Assembly (NCBI GenBank): GCA_031179495.1
Contig: JAPSHS010000009.1
Coordinates: 1-39,827 of the forward strand
Length of the DNA: 39,827 bases
Direction of reading: 5' to 3'
From: Kocuria sp.
GTDB lineage: Bacteria > Actinomycetota > Actinomycetes > Actinomycetales > Micrococcaceae
The notes below the pieces were generated by a model that saw nothing but the letters and a program-made list of their open reading frames with translations, was not told the DNA's origin and ran no database searches. Shown here piece by piece: positions 1 through 8,526 of this stretch. The number at the start of each line of letters is the position of its first letter. Position 1 is the stretch's first letter. Made by a program: the position numbers and the translations under genes.

Positions 1-310
1 CAAGGAGGTCTACTGGGCGCGCTACGCCCTCGCCCCCGACGGCCCGCGGCGGGTCGGCGGGCCCGGGGTGGCCGCCGCGGAGCAGCTCCCGGAGCTGCCC
101 GCCTACGGCCGCGGCGCCGGCCTCTACGCGGACCGGCTGGCCCGGCCCGTGCCCGGTTTCGCCGAGGCGCAGCCCACGGCGTCGTCGCTGGGGCTCGCGG
201 CCCTGCGCCTGCGCGCCCGCGGCGAGGGGCCGGGGGCGGACACGACCCCCCTGTACCTGCGCGAGTCCGACGCGAAGGTCCCCGGCCCCCGGAAGAAGGC
301 CCTCGCGTGA
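1..310 (+). CDS. tsaB: TsaB, C-terminal part (t6A37 synthesis partner of TsaD)
   Basis: The window opens inside this gene. The reading frame starts at base 2 with KEVYWARYA, a stretch typical of TsaB, and ends with PLYLRESDA followed by a basic tail; about 102 residues remain. TsaB is the inactive, ASKHA-fold partner of TsaD. In bacteria TsaB-TsaD-TsaE transfers the threonylcarbamoyl group to A37 of ANN-decoding tRNAs. The stop codon overlaps the GTG start of the next gene in the form GTGA, so the two are translationally coupled. The assignment rests on the C-terminal motifs and on the neighbours rimI and tsaD, a very common actinobacterial order. The N-terminal half lies outside the window. 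Confidence 0.9.
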   Translation, partial: KEVYWARYALAPDGPRRVGGPGVAAAEQLPELPAYGRGAGLYADRLARPVPGFAEAQPTASSLGLAALRLRARGEGPGADTTPLYLRESDAKVPGPRKKALA

Positions 311-822
311 GCGCCCCGTCCGCGCCGGGGGCCACCTGGGCCCTGCGCCGGATGACGGCCCGGGACGTCCCCGTGGTGCACGCCCTCGAGCAGCAGCTCT
401 TCCCGGGCGACGCCTGGCCGCTGGAGATGTTCCAGGCGGAGCTGGCCCAGCCCGTCTGCTGGTACTGGGTGGCCGAGCAGGACGAGCGGATCGTCGGCTA
501 CGCGGGGCTCATGTGCATCCGCCCGGTGGGCGACGTCCAGACCATCGCGGTGCTCCCCGAGCACGAGGGCCGCGGGATCGGTTCCGCGCTGCTGCGCACG
601 CTGCACGGACGGGCGCGGGAGCTCGGCGCCACGGAGGTGCTGCTCGAGGTCCGCGCCGACAACCCGCGCGCCCAGCGGCTCTACCGCCGCTTCGGCTACG
701 AGCACATCCACACCCGCCCCCGCTACTACCGGGACGGCACCGACGCGCTGATCATGCGCCTCGACCTCACCGCGCCGGAGCCCCCGGCCGCCCCGACCAC
801 CCCGACGGAGGAGAGCCGATGA
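307..822 (+). CDS. rimI: RimI-type ribosomal-protein-alanine N-acetyltransferase
   Basis: A 171-residue GNAT-fold acetyltransferase. The acetyl-CoA binding motif A is visible around [12 protein letters not shown] (residues ~80-92), followed by [15 protein letters not shown], the usual RimI C-terminal signature. RimI acetylates the N-terminal alanine of ribosomal protein S18 in Escherichia coli; in actinobacteria the range may be wider. The GTG start overlaps the tsaB stop by 4 bp and the TGA stop overlaps the tsaD ATG by 4 bp, so the three genes form a tightly coupled operon. The family call is firm; the exact protein substrate is inferred from family and context. Confidence 0.92.
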   Translation: MSAPSAPGATWALRRMTARDVPVVHALEQQLFPGDAWPLEMFQAELAQPVCWYWVAEQDERIVGYAGLMCIRPVGDVQTIAVLPEHEGRGIGSALLRTLHGRARELGATEVLLEVRADNPRAQRLYRRFGYEHIHTRPRYYRDGTDALIMRLDLTAPEPPAAPTTPTEESR

Positions 823-1916
823 CCGACGGACCCCTGGTGCTGGGCATCGAGTCCTCCTGCGACGAGACGGGCGTCGGGATCGTGCGCGGGCGCACCCTGC
901 TCGCCAACGTCGTGTCCTCCTCGATGGACGAGCACGCGCGCTTCGGCGGAGTGATCCCCGAGATCGCCTCCCGCGCCCACCTCGACGCGCTCGTGCCCAC
1001 GCTGCGCGAGGCCCTGGACCGGGCGGGCGTGGGCCTCGACGAGCTCGACGCCCTGGCCGTGACCTCCGGTCCGGGCCTGGCCGGGGCGCTCATGGTGGGC
1101 GTCGCCGCCGCGAAGGCGCTCGCCGTGGCCACCGGCAAGCCCCTGTACGCCGTCAACCACCTCGTGGCCCACGTCGGCGTGGGCGTGCTCGAGGACTCGG
1201 GGATCGAGGGCTTCCGGGGCGCCTTCGACGACGGCCTGCCCCGCGACCTCGGCGCGCTGCTGGTCTCCGGCGGGCACACCGAGATCCTCGCCGTCGACGA
1301 CCTCTCCCGGGACGTGCGGCTGCTCGGGGCCACGATCGACGACGCCGCCGGCGAGGCCTACGACAAGGTGGCCCGGGTGCTGGGCCTGGACTACCCGGGC
1401 GGTCCGGCCATCGACGCCGCCGCCCGGGCCGGCGACCCCACGGCCTTCCGCTTCCCCCGCGGCCTCACCGCCGGCAAGTACATGGGCTCCGCCGAGCGCC
1501 CCGGCCCGCACCGCTACGACTTCTCCTTCTCCGGGCTCAAGACCGCCGTGGCCCGCGTCGTCGAGGCCCACGAGGCCGAGCGGCGCGCGGTCCCGGTCGA
1601 GGACGTCGCGGCGTCCTTCCAGGAGGCCGTGGCCGACGTCGTCACCCGCAAGGCCGTCCTCGCCTGCACCGAGCAGGGGCTCGGCACGCTCCTGCTCGGC
1701 GGAGGGGTGGCCGCCAACTCCCGGCTGCGGGAGCTCACGGCCGAGCGCTGCGCCGCGCACGGGATCGAGCTGGTGGTCCCGAAGCTGTCCCTGTGCACCG
1801 ACAACGGGGCGATGGTCGCAGCGCTCGCGGCCCGCGTCGTGGCCGAGGGCCGTGAGCCCTCGGGTCTGGGCTTCGCGGCCGACTCCTCCCTGCCCGTCAC
1901 CACCGTCTCGGTCTGA
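819..1916 (+). CDS. tsaD: TsaD, tRNA threonylcarbamoyladenosine transferase
   Basis: A 365-residue protein of the Kae1/TsaD (formerly Gcp) family, the catalytic subunit that transfers threonylcarbamoyl-AMP to tRNA A37. The N-terminal [11 protein letters not shown] block, the metal-binding HLVAH (two histidines holding Fe), the SGGHT nucleotide loop and the [13 protein letters not shown] block are all intact. The start chosen is the ATG that overlaps the rimI stop (ATGA). A GGAGGAG ribosome site lies a few bases upstream inside the end of rimI. Longer in-frame starts would run back through rimI and are rejected. The stop lies 16 bp from the end of the convergent dehydrogenase gene. Confidence 0.96.
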   Translation: MTDGPLVLGIESSCDETGVGIVRGRTLLANVVSSSMDEHARFGGVIPEIASRAHLDALVPTLREALDRAGVGLDELDALAVTSGPGLAGALMVGVAAAKALAVATGKPLYAVNHLVAHVGVGVLEDSGIEGFRGAFDDGLPRDLGALLVSGGHTEILAVDDLSRDVRLLGATIDDAAGEAYDKVARVLGLDYPGGPAIDAAARAGDPTAFRFPRGLTAGKYMGSAERPGPHRYDFSFSGLKTAVARVVEAHEAERRAVPVEDVAASFQEAVADVVTRKAVLACTEQGLGTLLLGGGVAANSRLRELTAERCAAHGIELVVPKLSLCTDNGAMVAALAARVVAEGREPSGLGFAADSSLPVTTVSV

Positions 1917-1932
1917 GCCGCCCCGGCGGGCC

Positions 1933-2916
1933 TCAGGACACGGGCGTGACGAGGGTGCCGCCGGCCAGGTAGCTGCGCAGGTTGTCCAGGGTGAGCTCCG
2001 CCATCGCCCGCCGGGTCTCCACCGTGGCGCTGCCCACGTGCGGGAGCAGCACCACGTTCTCGAGCTCGCGCAGGGCGGCGGGCACGTGCGGCTCGGCGGC
2101 GTGGACGTCGAGCCCGGCCCCGCCCAGCCGCCCCTCCCGCAGCGCGGCGACGAGCGCGGTCTCGTCCACGACGGAGCCGCGGGCGACGTTGACGAGGTGG
2201 CCCTCCGGGCCGAGGGCGTCCAGGACCCCCGCGTCGACCGTCCCGGTGGAGTCCGGGCCGCCGGGGACGGCGACCACGAGGACGTCGACGGCCGCGGCGA
2301 GGTCGGCGGGGGAGCCGTGGTAGGCGTGCTCGACGCCGGGGACCGGCCGCCGGTTGTGGTAGTGGATCTCGCAGTCCAGCGCCGCCAGGCGGCGGGCGAC
2401 GGCCCGGCCGATCCGGCCGAGGCCCAGGATGCCCACCCGCCGGCCCGAGGCGTGGGTGGTCAGCGGGTAGTCGCCGGACGTCTCCCACTGCCCGCGGCGG
2501 ACGAAGCGGTCGGCCGCGGAGAACCGGCGCAGCACGTCCAGGTACAGGGCCAGCGCGGTGTCCGCCACGGCGTCGGTGAGCACGTCGGGGGTGTTGCTCA
2601 TGCGGATCCCGCGCGCGGCGGCCTCGGCGGCGTCCGTCCCGTCGTAGCCGACGCCGAAGTGCACGACGGCCTCGAGCCGGGGCAGGCGGCCCATGAGGTC
2701 CCGGTCCACCCCCGTGCGCCCGGAGCACACCACCACGCGCACCTGCTCGGCGTGCCGGTCCAGGAACCCGTCCCGCGCGGCGGGGTCGGCGGGCAGGCGC
2801 AGGGCCGCGAACTCGGCGGCGAGGGTCTCCTCCACCAGGGGGTGCAGGGCACCGATCTGGAGCACGGGTCCCTGCGGCGGGGCGTCGCCCGGGCGGGCAG
2901 GGGCGGGGTCGGTCAT
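1933..2916 (-). CDS. D-2-hydroxyacid dehydrogenase (GHRPR/HPPR-like)
   Basis: A 327-residue NAD(P)-dependent D-2-hydroxyacid dehydrogenase. The Rossmann motif GLGRIG is at residues 165-170. The catalytic arginine is R246 in NVARGSVVDE, the glutamate is near E275 in HAAEP, and the histidine is H293 in LLPHVGSAT; all are present. Such enzymes reduce glyoxylate, hydroxypyruvate or hydroxyphenylpyruvate to the D-hydroxyacid; the substrate cannot be read from sequence. The start is the ATG at 2914-2916 giving MTDPAPARP. Upstream in-frame codons run into the ligase gene and are not used. It is convergent with tsaD and lies 62 bp downstream of the ligase gene on the same strand. Confidence 0.9.
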   Translation of the reverse strand: MTDPAPARPGDAPPQGPVLQIGALHPLVEETLAAEFAALRLPADPAARDGFLDRHAEQVRVVVCSGRTGVDRDLMGRLPRLEAVVHFGVGYDGTDAAEAAARGIRMSNTPDVLTDAVADTALALYLDVLRRFSAADRFVRRGQWETSGDYPLTTHASGRRVGILGLGRIGRAVARRLAALDCEIHYHNRRPVPGVEHAYHGSPADLAAAVDVLVVAVPGGPDSTGTVDAGVLDALGPEGHLVNVARGSVVDETALVAALREGRLGGAGLDVHAAEPHVPAALRELENVVLLPHVGSATVETRRAMAELTLDNLRSYLAGGTLVTPVS

Positions 2917-2938
2917 GTCGGCAACCTCGGGGTCGGGC

Positions 2939-2961
2939 GTCCGCGCGTCCGGGGCGCGGAC
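2939..2961 (-). terminator. Short hairpin between the ligase and dehydrogenase genes
   Basis: Eight-bp perfect arms GTCCGCGC and GCGCGGAC with a 7-base loop, just after the stop of the upstream ligase gene on the minus strand. There is no U-tract. It could be a weak terminator or an mRNA end-stabiliser; GC-rich DNA throws up short hairpins by chance. Confidence 0.35.
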
Positions 2962-2978
2962 TCGGGCGGACGGGACGG

Positions 2979-4124
2979 TCAGTCGTTCTCGCGGGTGCGC
3001 CGGACGATGTCGAGCGCCACCGCGCGCAGGTCCCCGTCGTGGGCCCGGGCCACCGCGCGCTGGCGCTGGTAGCCGGCGCCCTCCTCCATGATCCGCTCCA
3101 CGTCGGAGAGCTCCTGCGAGCAGCCCAGCCGCGCGGCGACGGGCTCCAGCCGGTCGAGCAGCTCGGCGAGGTCCTCGCACAGGGCGCGCTCGGTGTTCTG
3201 CGCCCCGGTGATGACCTCGGCGTCCAGGCCGTAGCGGGCGGCCCGCCACTTGTTCTCCTGGATGTGCCACGGCTTCAGGCGGGCGGGGGCCCGGCCGGCG
3301 TCGACGTCCTGGGAGATGGACTCCGCGAGGCACTGGGTGAGGGCGGTGAGCGCCCCGACCTCCCAGAGGGTCGAGAGCCCGTCGCAGAAACGGACCTCGT
3401 CGGTGCCCAGCCGCGGCACGGGGCGCACGTCCCAGCGCGCCTCGCTCAGCTCCTCGATGATCCCGGTGGAGACCATGTCCTCGATGCACTGCTCGTAGGC
3501 GTCCCAGGACGGGAAGTGGTAGGGCAGCCCGGCGGTGGAGAGCTGCTGGAAGATCATGGAGCGCTGGGACGCGTAGCCGGTGTCCTCGCCCGCCCAGAAC
3601 GGGGAGTTCGAGGACAGGGCCAGCAGGTGGGGGTAGTAGGTCAGCAGCCCGTCGAGCACCGGCAGGGCCTTGGCCCGGGCGTCCAGGCCCACGTGCACGT
3701 GCACCCCGTAGATGACCATCTGGCGGCCCCAGTACTGGGTCCGGTCCACGAGCTTGTGGTAGCGCTGCTTGTCGGTGACCTGCTGGTCCTGCCAGCGCGC
3801 GAAGGGATGGGTGCCCGCGGCGAAGATCTCCAGGCCCTGCGGGTCGGTCACCGTGCGGATCTCGTCCATCATCTCGGCCAGCTGCTCGGTGGAGTGGGCG
3901 ACGTCGCGGCACACCCCGGTGACCATCTCGACCGTGTTCAGCAGGAACTCCCCGGTCAGCTGCGGGTGGTCGCCGTCGGTGCCCCACTCGGGGCGGGAGT
4001 CCAGGACCGCCTCGAACGTCTCCCGGCCGCGCGGGACGAGATCGCCCGTGGTGGCGTCCACGAGGGCGATTTCCCACTCGACGCCCAGCGTCGACTGGGC
4101 GGAGCGGGCGAACGAGATCTCCAC
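2979..4124 (-). CDS. YbdK/GCS2-type carboxylate-amine ligase (glutamate-cysteine ligase family)
   Basis: A 381-residue member of the GCS2/YbdK family of ATP-dependent carboxylate-amine ligases. The N-terminal GVEWEI (residues 14-19) holds the metal-binding glutamates. Further signatures are ELLNTVEMVTGVC-like EFLLNTVEMVTG, GTHPFARW and YGVHVHVGLD. Family members make gamma-glutamylcysteine weakly, or join other amine substrates; in actinobacteria one paralogue (EgtA) serves ergothioneine and mycothiol is the main thiol. The true substrate is therefore open. The start is GTG at 4122-4124, preceded by a GGAGG about 9 bases upstream. A longer frame continues through the methyltransferase gene in another phase and is a shadow. 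Confidence 0.85.
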   Translation of the reverse strand: MEISFARSAQSTLGVEWEIALVDATTGDLVPRGRETFEAVLDSRPEWGTDGDHPQLTGEFLLNTVEMVTGVCRDVAHSTEQLAEMMDEIRTVTDPQGLEIFAAGTHPFARWQDQQVTDKQRYHKLVDRTQYWGRQMVIYGVHVHVGLDARAKALPVLDGLLTYYPHLLALSSNSPFWAGEDTGYASQRSMIFQQLSTAGLPYHFPSWDAYEQCIEDMVSTGIIEELSEARWDVRPVPRLGTDEVRFCDGLSTLWEVGALTALTQCLAESISQDVDAGRAPARLKPWHIQENKWRAARYGLDAEVITGAQNTERALCEDLAELLDRLEPVAARLGCSQELSDVERIMEEGAGYQRQRAVARAHDGDLRAVALDIVRRTREND

Positions 4125-4219
4125 GCGGCAGGTCCTCCGTGCTCTGCGGGCGTGCTCGCCCGCGCGGGTGCGGGCCGGACGGGCCCGGTCGGCCGCGGAC
4201 CGGATCGTCCGCGGAGACC

Positions 4220-5494
4220 TCAGTCTACGGTTTCGACGACGAGGACGACGCGCCTCTCGCCGGCCCCCGGTCCCGGCCCGCCGTCCGGGGCGGGCGCGGC
4301 GGTCCTGGTCAGCACGAGCGTGGCCCGGCCGGGGCCCCGGGGCGCGAGCTGGCGGCGCAGCTGCTCGGGGGTCACGTCGGTGCCGCGCTTCTTGATCTCG
4401 AGGGTGCCGACCTCGTGCTCCCGCACCCACCGCCTGAGCACCTTGACGGTGTGCGGCAGCACCTCCCGCACCCGGTAGGCGCGGGCCAGCGGCGTGCGGA
4501 CGAGCTCGTCGGAGGACAGGTAGGCGATCCGGGGGTGGATCAGCCGCGCGTCCAACTGCCTGGCGAGGTCGGCGACGAGTCCCGCGCGGATCACCGCGCC
4601 GTCCGGCTCGTACAGGTAAGACCCCACGGGGCCCACGACCGCGTCCGCGTGGGCGGGGTCGAGGTCCTCCGCGCTGGTGAGCTCCGTGGAGCCGTGCTCG
4701 GAGAGCACGAGCGCCGCGCGCCGGACCCCGGGCCGGGCCACCGCGTTGAACCACAGCACGGCCTCCACCACGTCCCCGCGCTCGGAGACCCACTGCGCCT
4801 CGCAGCCGGCCGGGACGGCCTCGTGGGGGATGCCCGGGCCCAGCTTCACGCCGACGGGCAGGCCCCGGGCGGCGAGGGCCTCGACGAAGGACAGCGGCGG
4901 GGAGAACGCCTCGGGGTCGAAGATCCGCCGGGTCCCGGACGACGAGGTCGTGCGCCGGGCGGGGTCCAGCCACACCCCGTCCGGCGCTCCGCCGGGCAGG
5001 GCGGAGAGGTCCAGGGACGCGACGTCGGCGTGCAGGACCGTGGCCTCCGGGAAGGGGGCGAGGTTGAGGGTGGCCACCGCGGCCGTGGTCTCGTCGAGCT
5101 CCACGGCGGTGACCCGCCGGTCGAGGGAGGCCAGCGCGAGCGCGTCGGCGCCGATGCCGCAGCCCAGGTCGGCCACGTGGGCGAGGCCGGCGTCGGCGAA
5201 GCGCCGGGCGTGCAGGGCGGCCACGCGCAGCCGGGTGGCCTGCTCGAGCCCGGCCCGCGTGAAGAGCATGCGGGCGGCGAAGTCCCCGAACTTCTCCCGG
5301 GCGCGGGTGCGCAGCTTCGCCTGGCTCAGGGCGGCGGAGACGAGCTCGGGGGCGTGCCCCTCGGCCCGCAGCCGCGTGACGGTGCGCAGCGCCTCCGCCT
5401 CGTCGTAGGGGCCCAGGGAGTCGAGCAGGGCCATGCCCTCCCGGGTCAGCAGCGGGGCGATCTCGCGGGGGTCGCCGGGGGTCTCGGAGCTCAT
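4220..5494 (-). CDS. THUMP-like / class I SAM-dependent methyltransferase
   Basis: A 424-residue protein with a Rossmann-type methyltransferase centre: motif I ADLGCGIGADAL at about residues 108-118, an acidic motif II ELDE near 132, and WLDPARR around 175-181 at the place of the motif IV NPPY/DPPR loop. The C-terminal third, from about residue 330 (RVREVLPHTVKVLRRWV) with EIKKRGTDVTPEQLRRQL, matches the THUMP-like tail typical of actinobacterial paralogues. Such proteins are presumed RNA methyltransferases; the target base is unknown. The start is ATG at 5492-5494. It lies 59 bp downstream of the siderophore ATPase gene on the same strand. Confidence 0.85.
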   Translation of the reverse strand: MSSETPGDPREIAPLLTREGMALLDSLGPYDEAEALRTVTRLRAEGHAPELVSAALSQAKLRTRAREKFGDFAARMLFTRAGLEQATRLRVAALHARRFADAGLAHVADLGCGIGADALALASLDRRVTAVELDETTAAVATLNLAPFPEATVLHADVASLDLSALPGGAPDGVWLDPARRTTSSSGTRRIFDPEAFSPPLSFVEALAARGLPVGVKLGPGIPHEAVPAGCEAQWVSERGDVVEAVLWFNAVARPGVRRAALVLSEHGSTELTSAEDLDPAHADAVVGPVGSYLYEPDGAVIRAGLVADLARQLDARLIHPRIAYLSSDELVRTPLARAYRVREVLPHTVKVLRRWVREHEVGTLEIKKRGTDVTPEQLRRQLAPRGPGRATLVLTRTAAPAPDGGPGPGAGERRVVLVVETVD

Positions 5495-5553
5495 GGGTGC
5501 CGTTCGGGTCGGAGGTGCCGGAGGACGTGCCGGACGGAGGATCGGGCGGAGGA

Positions 5554-6312
5554 TCAGGCGAAGTAGATGCCGATGCGGTGCCCGTCGACCTGCTCCACCC
5601 GGATGTCGATGCCGTAGATCTCCTGCAGCACGTCCGGTCGCATGATCTCATCAGGGGTGCCGTGGTGCAGGAGGGCCCCGTCCTTCATGGCCATGATCCG
5701 GTCGGAGTAGCAGGACGCGAAGTTGATGTCGTGGATGACGAGCACCACGGTCTTGCCGAAGTCGTGGGTCATCTGCCGCAGCAGCCGCATCATCTCCACG
5801 GCGTGCTTCATGTCGAGGTTGTTGAGGGGCTCGTCGAGCAGGACGTAGTCGGTGTCCTGGGCGATGACCATGGCGATGAACGCCCGCTGCCGCTGCCCAC
5901 CGGAGAGCTCGTCCACGTAGCGGTCCGCGAGCTCCTCCAGCTGCAGGTAGCGCAGCGCCCGCTCCACGTGCTCCCGGTCCTCGGCGGTGTGCCGGCCCTT
6001 CGAGTGCGGGTGGCGGCCGAAGGCCACGAGGTCCCGCACGCTCAGCCGCACGCTCAGGGTGTTCTCCTGGCGCAGGATGGACAGCTTCCGGGCCAGCTGG
6101 TCCGAGGGGGTGGAGAGGATGTCGAGCTCGTCCACGAACACCGAGCCCCGGTCCATCGGCAGCAGCCGGGCGGCCATGGACAGCAGGGTGGACTTGCCCG
6201 CCCCGTTGGCGCCGATGATCGAGATCAGCCCGCCGGACTCGATGCTGCCCGAGACGTCGTCGACGACGGTCTGCGCCCCGTACCTCTTGGTCACGCCGGT
6301 CAGTTCGATCAC
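5554..6312 (-). CDS. Siderophore ABC importer, ATP-binding subunit (YclP/CeuD/FatE-like)
   Basis: A 252-residue ATPase that powers ferric-siderophore uptake at the inner face of the membrane. The Walker A GANGAGKST is at 34-42, the Q-loop region RQENTLS near 81-87, the ABC signature LSGGQRQRAFIAM at 136-148, Walker B YVLLDE at 156-161, and the switch histidine in VIHDINFAS. The segment after Walker B (EPLNNLDMKH) and the end of the protein (HRIGIYFA) closely resemble Bacillus subtilis YclP, the petrobactin importer ATPase, as recalled. The gene follows two permease genes, giving the order binding protein-permease-permease-ATPase, the same as yclQ/N/O/P components. The subfamily assignment is by memory, not by search. 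Confidence 0.93.
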   Translation of the reverse strand: MIELTGVTKRYGAQTVVDDVSGSIESGGLISIIGANGAGKSTLLSMAARLLPMDRGSVFVDELDILSTPSDQLARKLSILRQENTLSVRLSVRDLVAFGRHPHSKGRHTAEDREHVERALRYLQLEELADRYVDELSGGQRQRAFIAMVIAQDTDYVLLDEPLNNLDMKHAVEMMRLLRQMTHDFGKTVVLVIHDINFASCYSDRIMAMKDGALLHHGTPDEIMRPDVLQEIYGIDIRVEQVDGHRIGIYFA

Positions 6313-6325
6313 GGTGCACTCCTGT

Positions 6326-7339
6326 TCACTTGATGGACCCCCGCAGCAGCATGACGAGGAACAGCAGCCCGCCCACGAACTCGATCACGATGCTCAGCGC
6401 GGTGTCGAAGGCGAAGACCTGCTCCAGGACCACCTGGCCGCCCACGAGGGCGATGATCCCCAGCAGCACCGCGACGGGCAGGACGTGACGGTGCCGGAAC
6501 CGCCGGCACAGGGCGTAGGCGAGGTTCGCCACGATGAGCCCGAAGAAGGTGATGGGCCCGACCAGCGCGGTGCACACGCCCACGAGCACGGAGCACACCA
6601 CGAGCACGGCGGTCACGACCCGGGTGTGGTCCACGCCGAGGCTGATCGCGGTGTCCCGGCCGAGGGCGAGGACGTCGAAGTGCCGGCGCAGCGCGACGGC
6701 CGCCAGCGTCGCCAGTCCGACGAGCACGAAGGACAGGCGCAGGAGGCCGGTGTCCACGTTCGTGAAGGACGCGAACATCGCGTCCTGCAGGACGACGAAC
6801 TCGCTGGGCTCGAGCAGGCGCTGCAGCAGCGAGGAGACGCCGCGGAACACGGTGCCGAAGACGATGCCGACGAGCAGCACGAGGTGCAGCGACCTGCCCG
6901 AGCCCGTGAACAGCCAGCGGTAGATCACCCAGCTGAACGCGACCATGAGCCCCAGCTCGAGCCCGAACCTGGTCCCCGTGCCGAGGGCGACCACCCCCGT
7001 GGAGCCCAGGAGGAACACCAGCACCGTCTGGATGAGCACGTACAGGGAGTCGAAGCCCATGATCGACGGGGTGAGGATGCGGTTGCCGGTGATCGTCTGG
7101 AACAGCACGGTGGACACGCCCACGGCGTAGGCGACGAGCACCATGGTCAGCACCCGGTTGATCCGGCGCGGCAGGACGTAGCCGAGGTCGCCGCCGAGGT
7201 CGACGGTCAGGTAGAGGGCGACGGACGCGGCGGCGAGCACGGCGAGGACCCCGATCCAGGCGCCCGGTGCCAGGCGCGGGCGCGGACCGCCGCGACGGAC
7301 CGTCACGGCGGCGGGCAGGGGGGAGGTCCTGGTGCTCAC
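6326..7339 (-). CDS. FecCD-type siderophore permease, second subunit (YclO/CeuC-like)
   Basis: A 337-residue polytopic membrane protein with 8-10 hydrophobic helices. It carries the FecCD hallmark GVDHTRVVTAVLV and the Gly-rich VGPITFFGLIVANLA, where the ATPase docks. It forms the transport channel with the preceding permease. The start is the GTG at 7337-7339, which overlaps the TGA of the upstream permease in GTGA; the long in-frame extension upstream is only the other gene read in another phase. A 13-bp gap separates it from the ATPase gene. Confidence 0.92.
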   Translation of the reverse strand: MSTRTSPLPAAVTVRRGGPRPRLAPGAWIGVLAVLAAASVALYLTVDLGGDLGYVLPRRINRVLTMVLVAYAVGVSTVLFQTITGNRILTPSIMGFDSLYVLIQTVLVFLLGSTGVVALGTGTRFGLELGLMVAFSWVIYRWLFTGSGRSLHLVLLVGIVFGTVFRGVSSLLQRLLEPSEFVVLQDAMFASFTNVDTGLLRLSFVLVGLATLAAVALRRHFDVLALGRDTAISLGVDHTRVVTAVLVVCSVLVGVCTALVGPITFFGLIVANLAYALCRRFRHRHVLPVAVLLGIIALVGGQVVLEQVFAFDTALSIVIEFVGGLLFLVMLLRGSIK

Positions 7340-8394
7340 CGCTTCCGCCCCCGCAGCAGCAGGGCCAGGAACAGCACGCCGCCGACGACGGCGACGATCG
7401 TGCCGACCGGGATCTCGTAGGGGTAGCGGATCACCCGGGCCACGATGTCGCAGGCCAGCACGAAGCCCGCCCCGAGCACGGCGACCCAGGGGACCGTGCG
7501 CCGGACGTTGTCCCCGACGAGCATCGAGACGAGGTTGGGCACCACGAGGCCCAGGAAGGGGATCGACCCGACGGTCACGACGACCACGGCGGAGATCAGC
7601 GCGACCAGGGTCATGCCCAGCACCATGACGCGGCGGTGGTCGATGCCCAGGTTGGTGGTGAACTCCTGTCCCATGCCCGCCACCGTGAAGCGGTCGGCGG
7701 CCACGTAGCCGACGACCGTCAGGGCCAGGACGAGCCACAGCAGCTCGTAGCGGCCGCGCAGCACCCCGGAGAAGTCCCCGATCATCCAGGCGTTGAGGCT
7801 CTGCAGCAGGTCGAAGCGGTAGGCGAAGAAGGTGGTCACGGAGGCGATGACGTTGCCCAGCATGATCCCCACGAGCGGGACGAGCAGGGAGTTGCGCAGC
7901 GGGATGCGCTGCAGGACCAGCAGGAACAGGCCCGTGCCGGCGAGGGCGAACAGCGAGGCGACGCCCATCTTCGCCATCAGGGGCGCCGCGGGCAGCAGCA
8001 GGGTCACCACGAGCAGGCCCGCCTGCGCGGACTCGACCGTGCCCACGGTGGAGGGCTCCACGAACTTGTTGCGGGCCATCAGCTGCATGATCAGTCCCGC
8101 CACGGACAGGGCCAGACCGGCCAGGACGACCGAGGCCGTGCGCGGGAAGCGGGACACGGCGATGACCTCCACCGCGTCCCGGAAGCCGTCGAGGTCGCCG
8201 GTGGCCAGCTGGCGCCACAGGGACCACGGCGTGACGTCGAGGACGCCCACGAACGTGCTGGCCACCGCCAGCACGAGCACGACGGCGCTCGCCGCGACGA
8301 GCCGGCGGGCGTTGCGCAGGGCGGCGGCCCGCGGGTCCACCGACGACGAGCCCGCTGGTGCGGCGGCGCGGGGAACGGTCACGACGGTGCTCAT
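7336..8394 (-). CDS. FecCD-type siderophore permease, first subunit (YclN/CeuB-like)
   Basis: A 352-residue integral membrane protein with about nine hydrophobic helices. FecCD landmarks seen are PRTASVVLAGLALSVAGLIMQ, GIDHRRVMVLGM and GSIPFLGLVVPNL. It pairs with the 6326-7339 protein to form the translocation pathway for a ferric siderophore. The start is the ATG at 8392-8394 (MSTVVTVPRAA). A 131-bp gap holding a strong hairpin separates it from the binding-protein gene upstream, which could lower permease expression relative to the binding protein. Confidence 0.92.
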   Translation of the reverse strand: MSTVVTVPRAAAPAGSSSVDPRAAALRNARRLVAASAVVLVLAVASTFVGVLDVTPWSLWRQLATGDLDGFRDAVEVIAVSRFPRTASVVLAGLALSVAGLIMQLMARNKFVEPSTVGTVESAQAGLLVVTLLLPAAPLMAKMGVASLFALAGTGLFLLVLQRIPLRNSLLVPLVGIMLGNVIASVTTFFAYRFDLLQSLNAWMIGDFSGVLRGRYELLWLVLALTVVGYVAADRFTVAGMGQEFTTNLGIDHRRVMVLGMTLVALISAVVVVTVGSIPFLGLVVPNLVSMLVGDNVRRTVPWVAVLGAGFVLACDIVARVIRYPYEIPVGTIVAVVGGVLFLALLLRGRKR

Positions 8395-8458
8395 CGTCGT
8401 CCGGTGGCTGTCATCGGGAACCTTCCGATCGGGGGCGGCGCGGGCCGGGAGGGGGGCC

Positions 8459-8502
8459 GGGGCGCCCGGCGCGGCGGTGGCGATCGCCGTGCCGGGCGCC
8501 CC
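8459..8502 (-). terminator. Strong hairpin between siderophore-binding protein and permease genes
   Basis: Perfect 12-bp arms GGGGCGCCCGGC and GCCGGGCGCCCC enclose 20 bases that can themselves pair (GGCGATCGCC). It lies just after the stop of the binding-protein gene and before the permease genes. No U-tract follows. In importer operons such hairpins often stabilise the upstream binding-protein mRNA or partly stop transcription, giving excess binding protein; that role is inferred. Confidence 0.7.
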
Positions 8503-8526
8503 GGGGTCCGCCCGTCCGTCAGCGGG

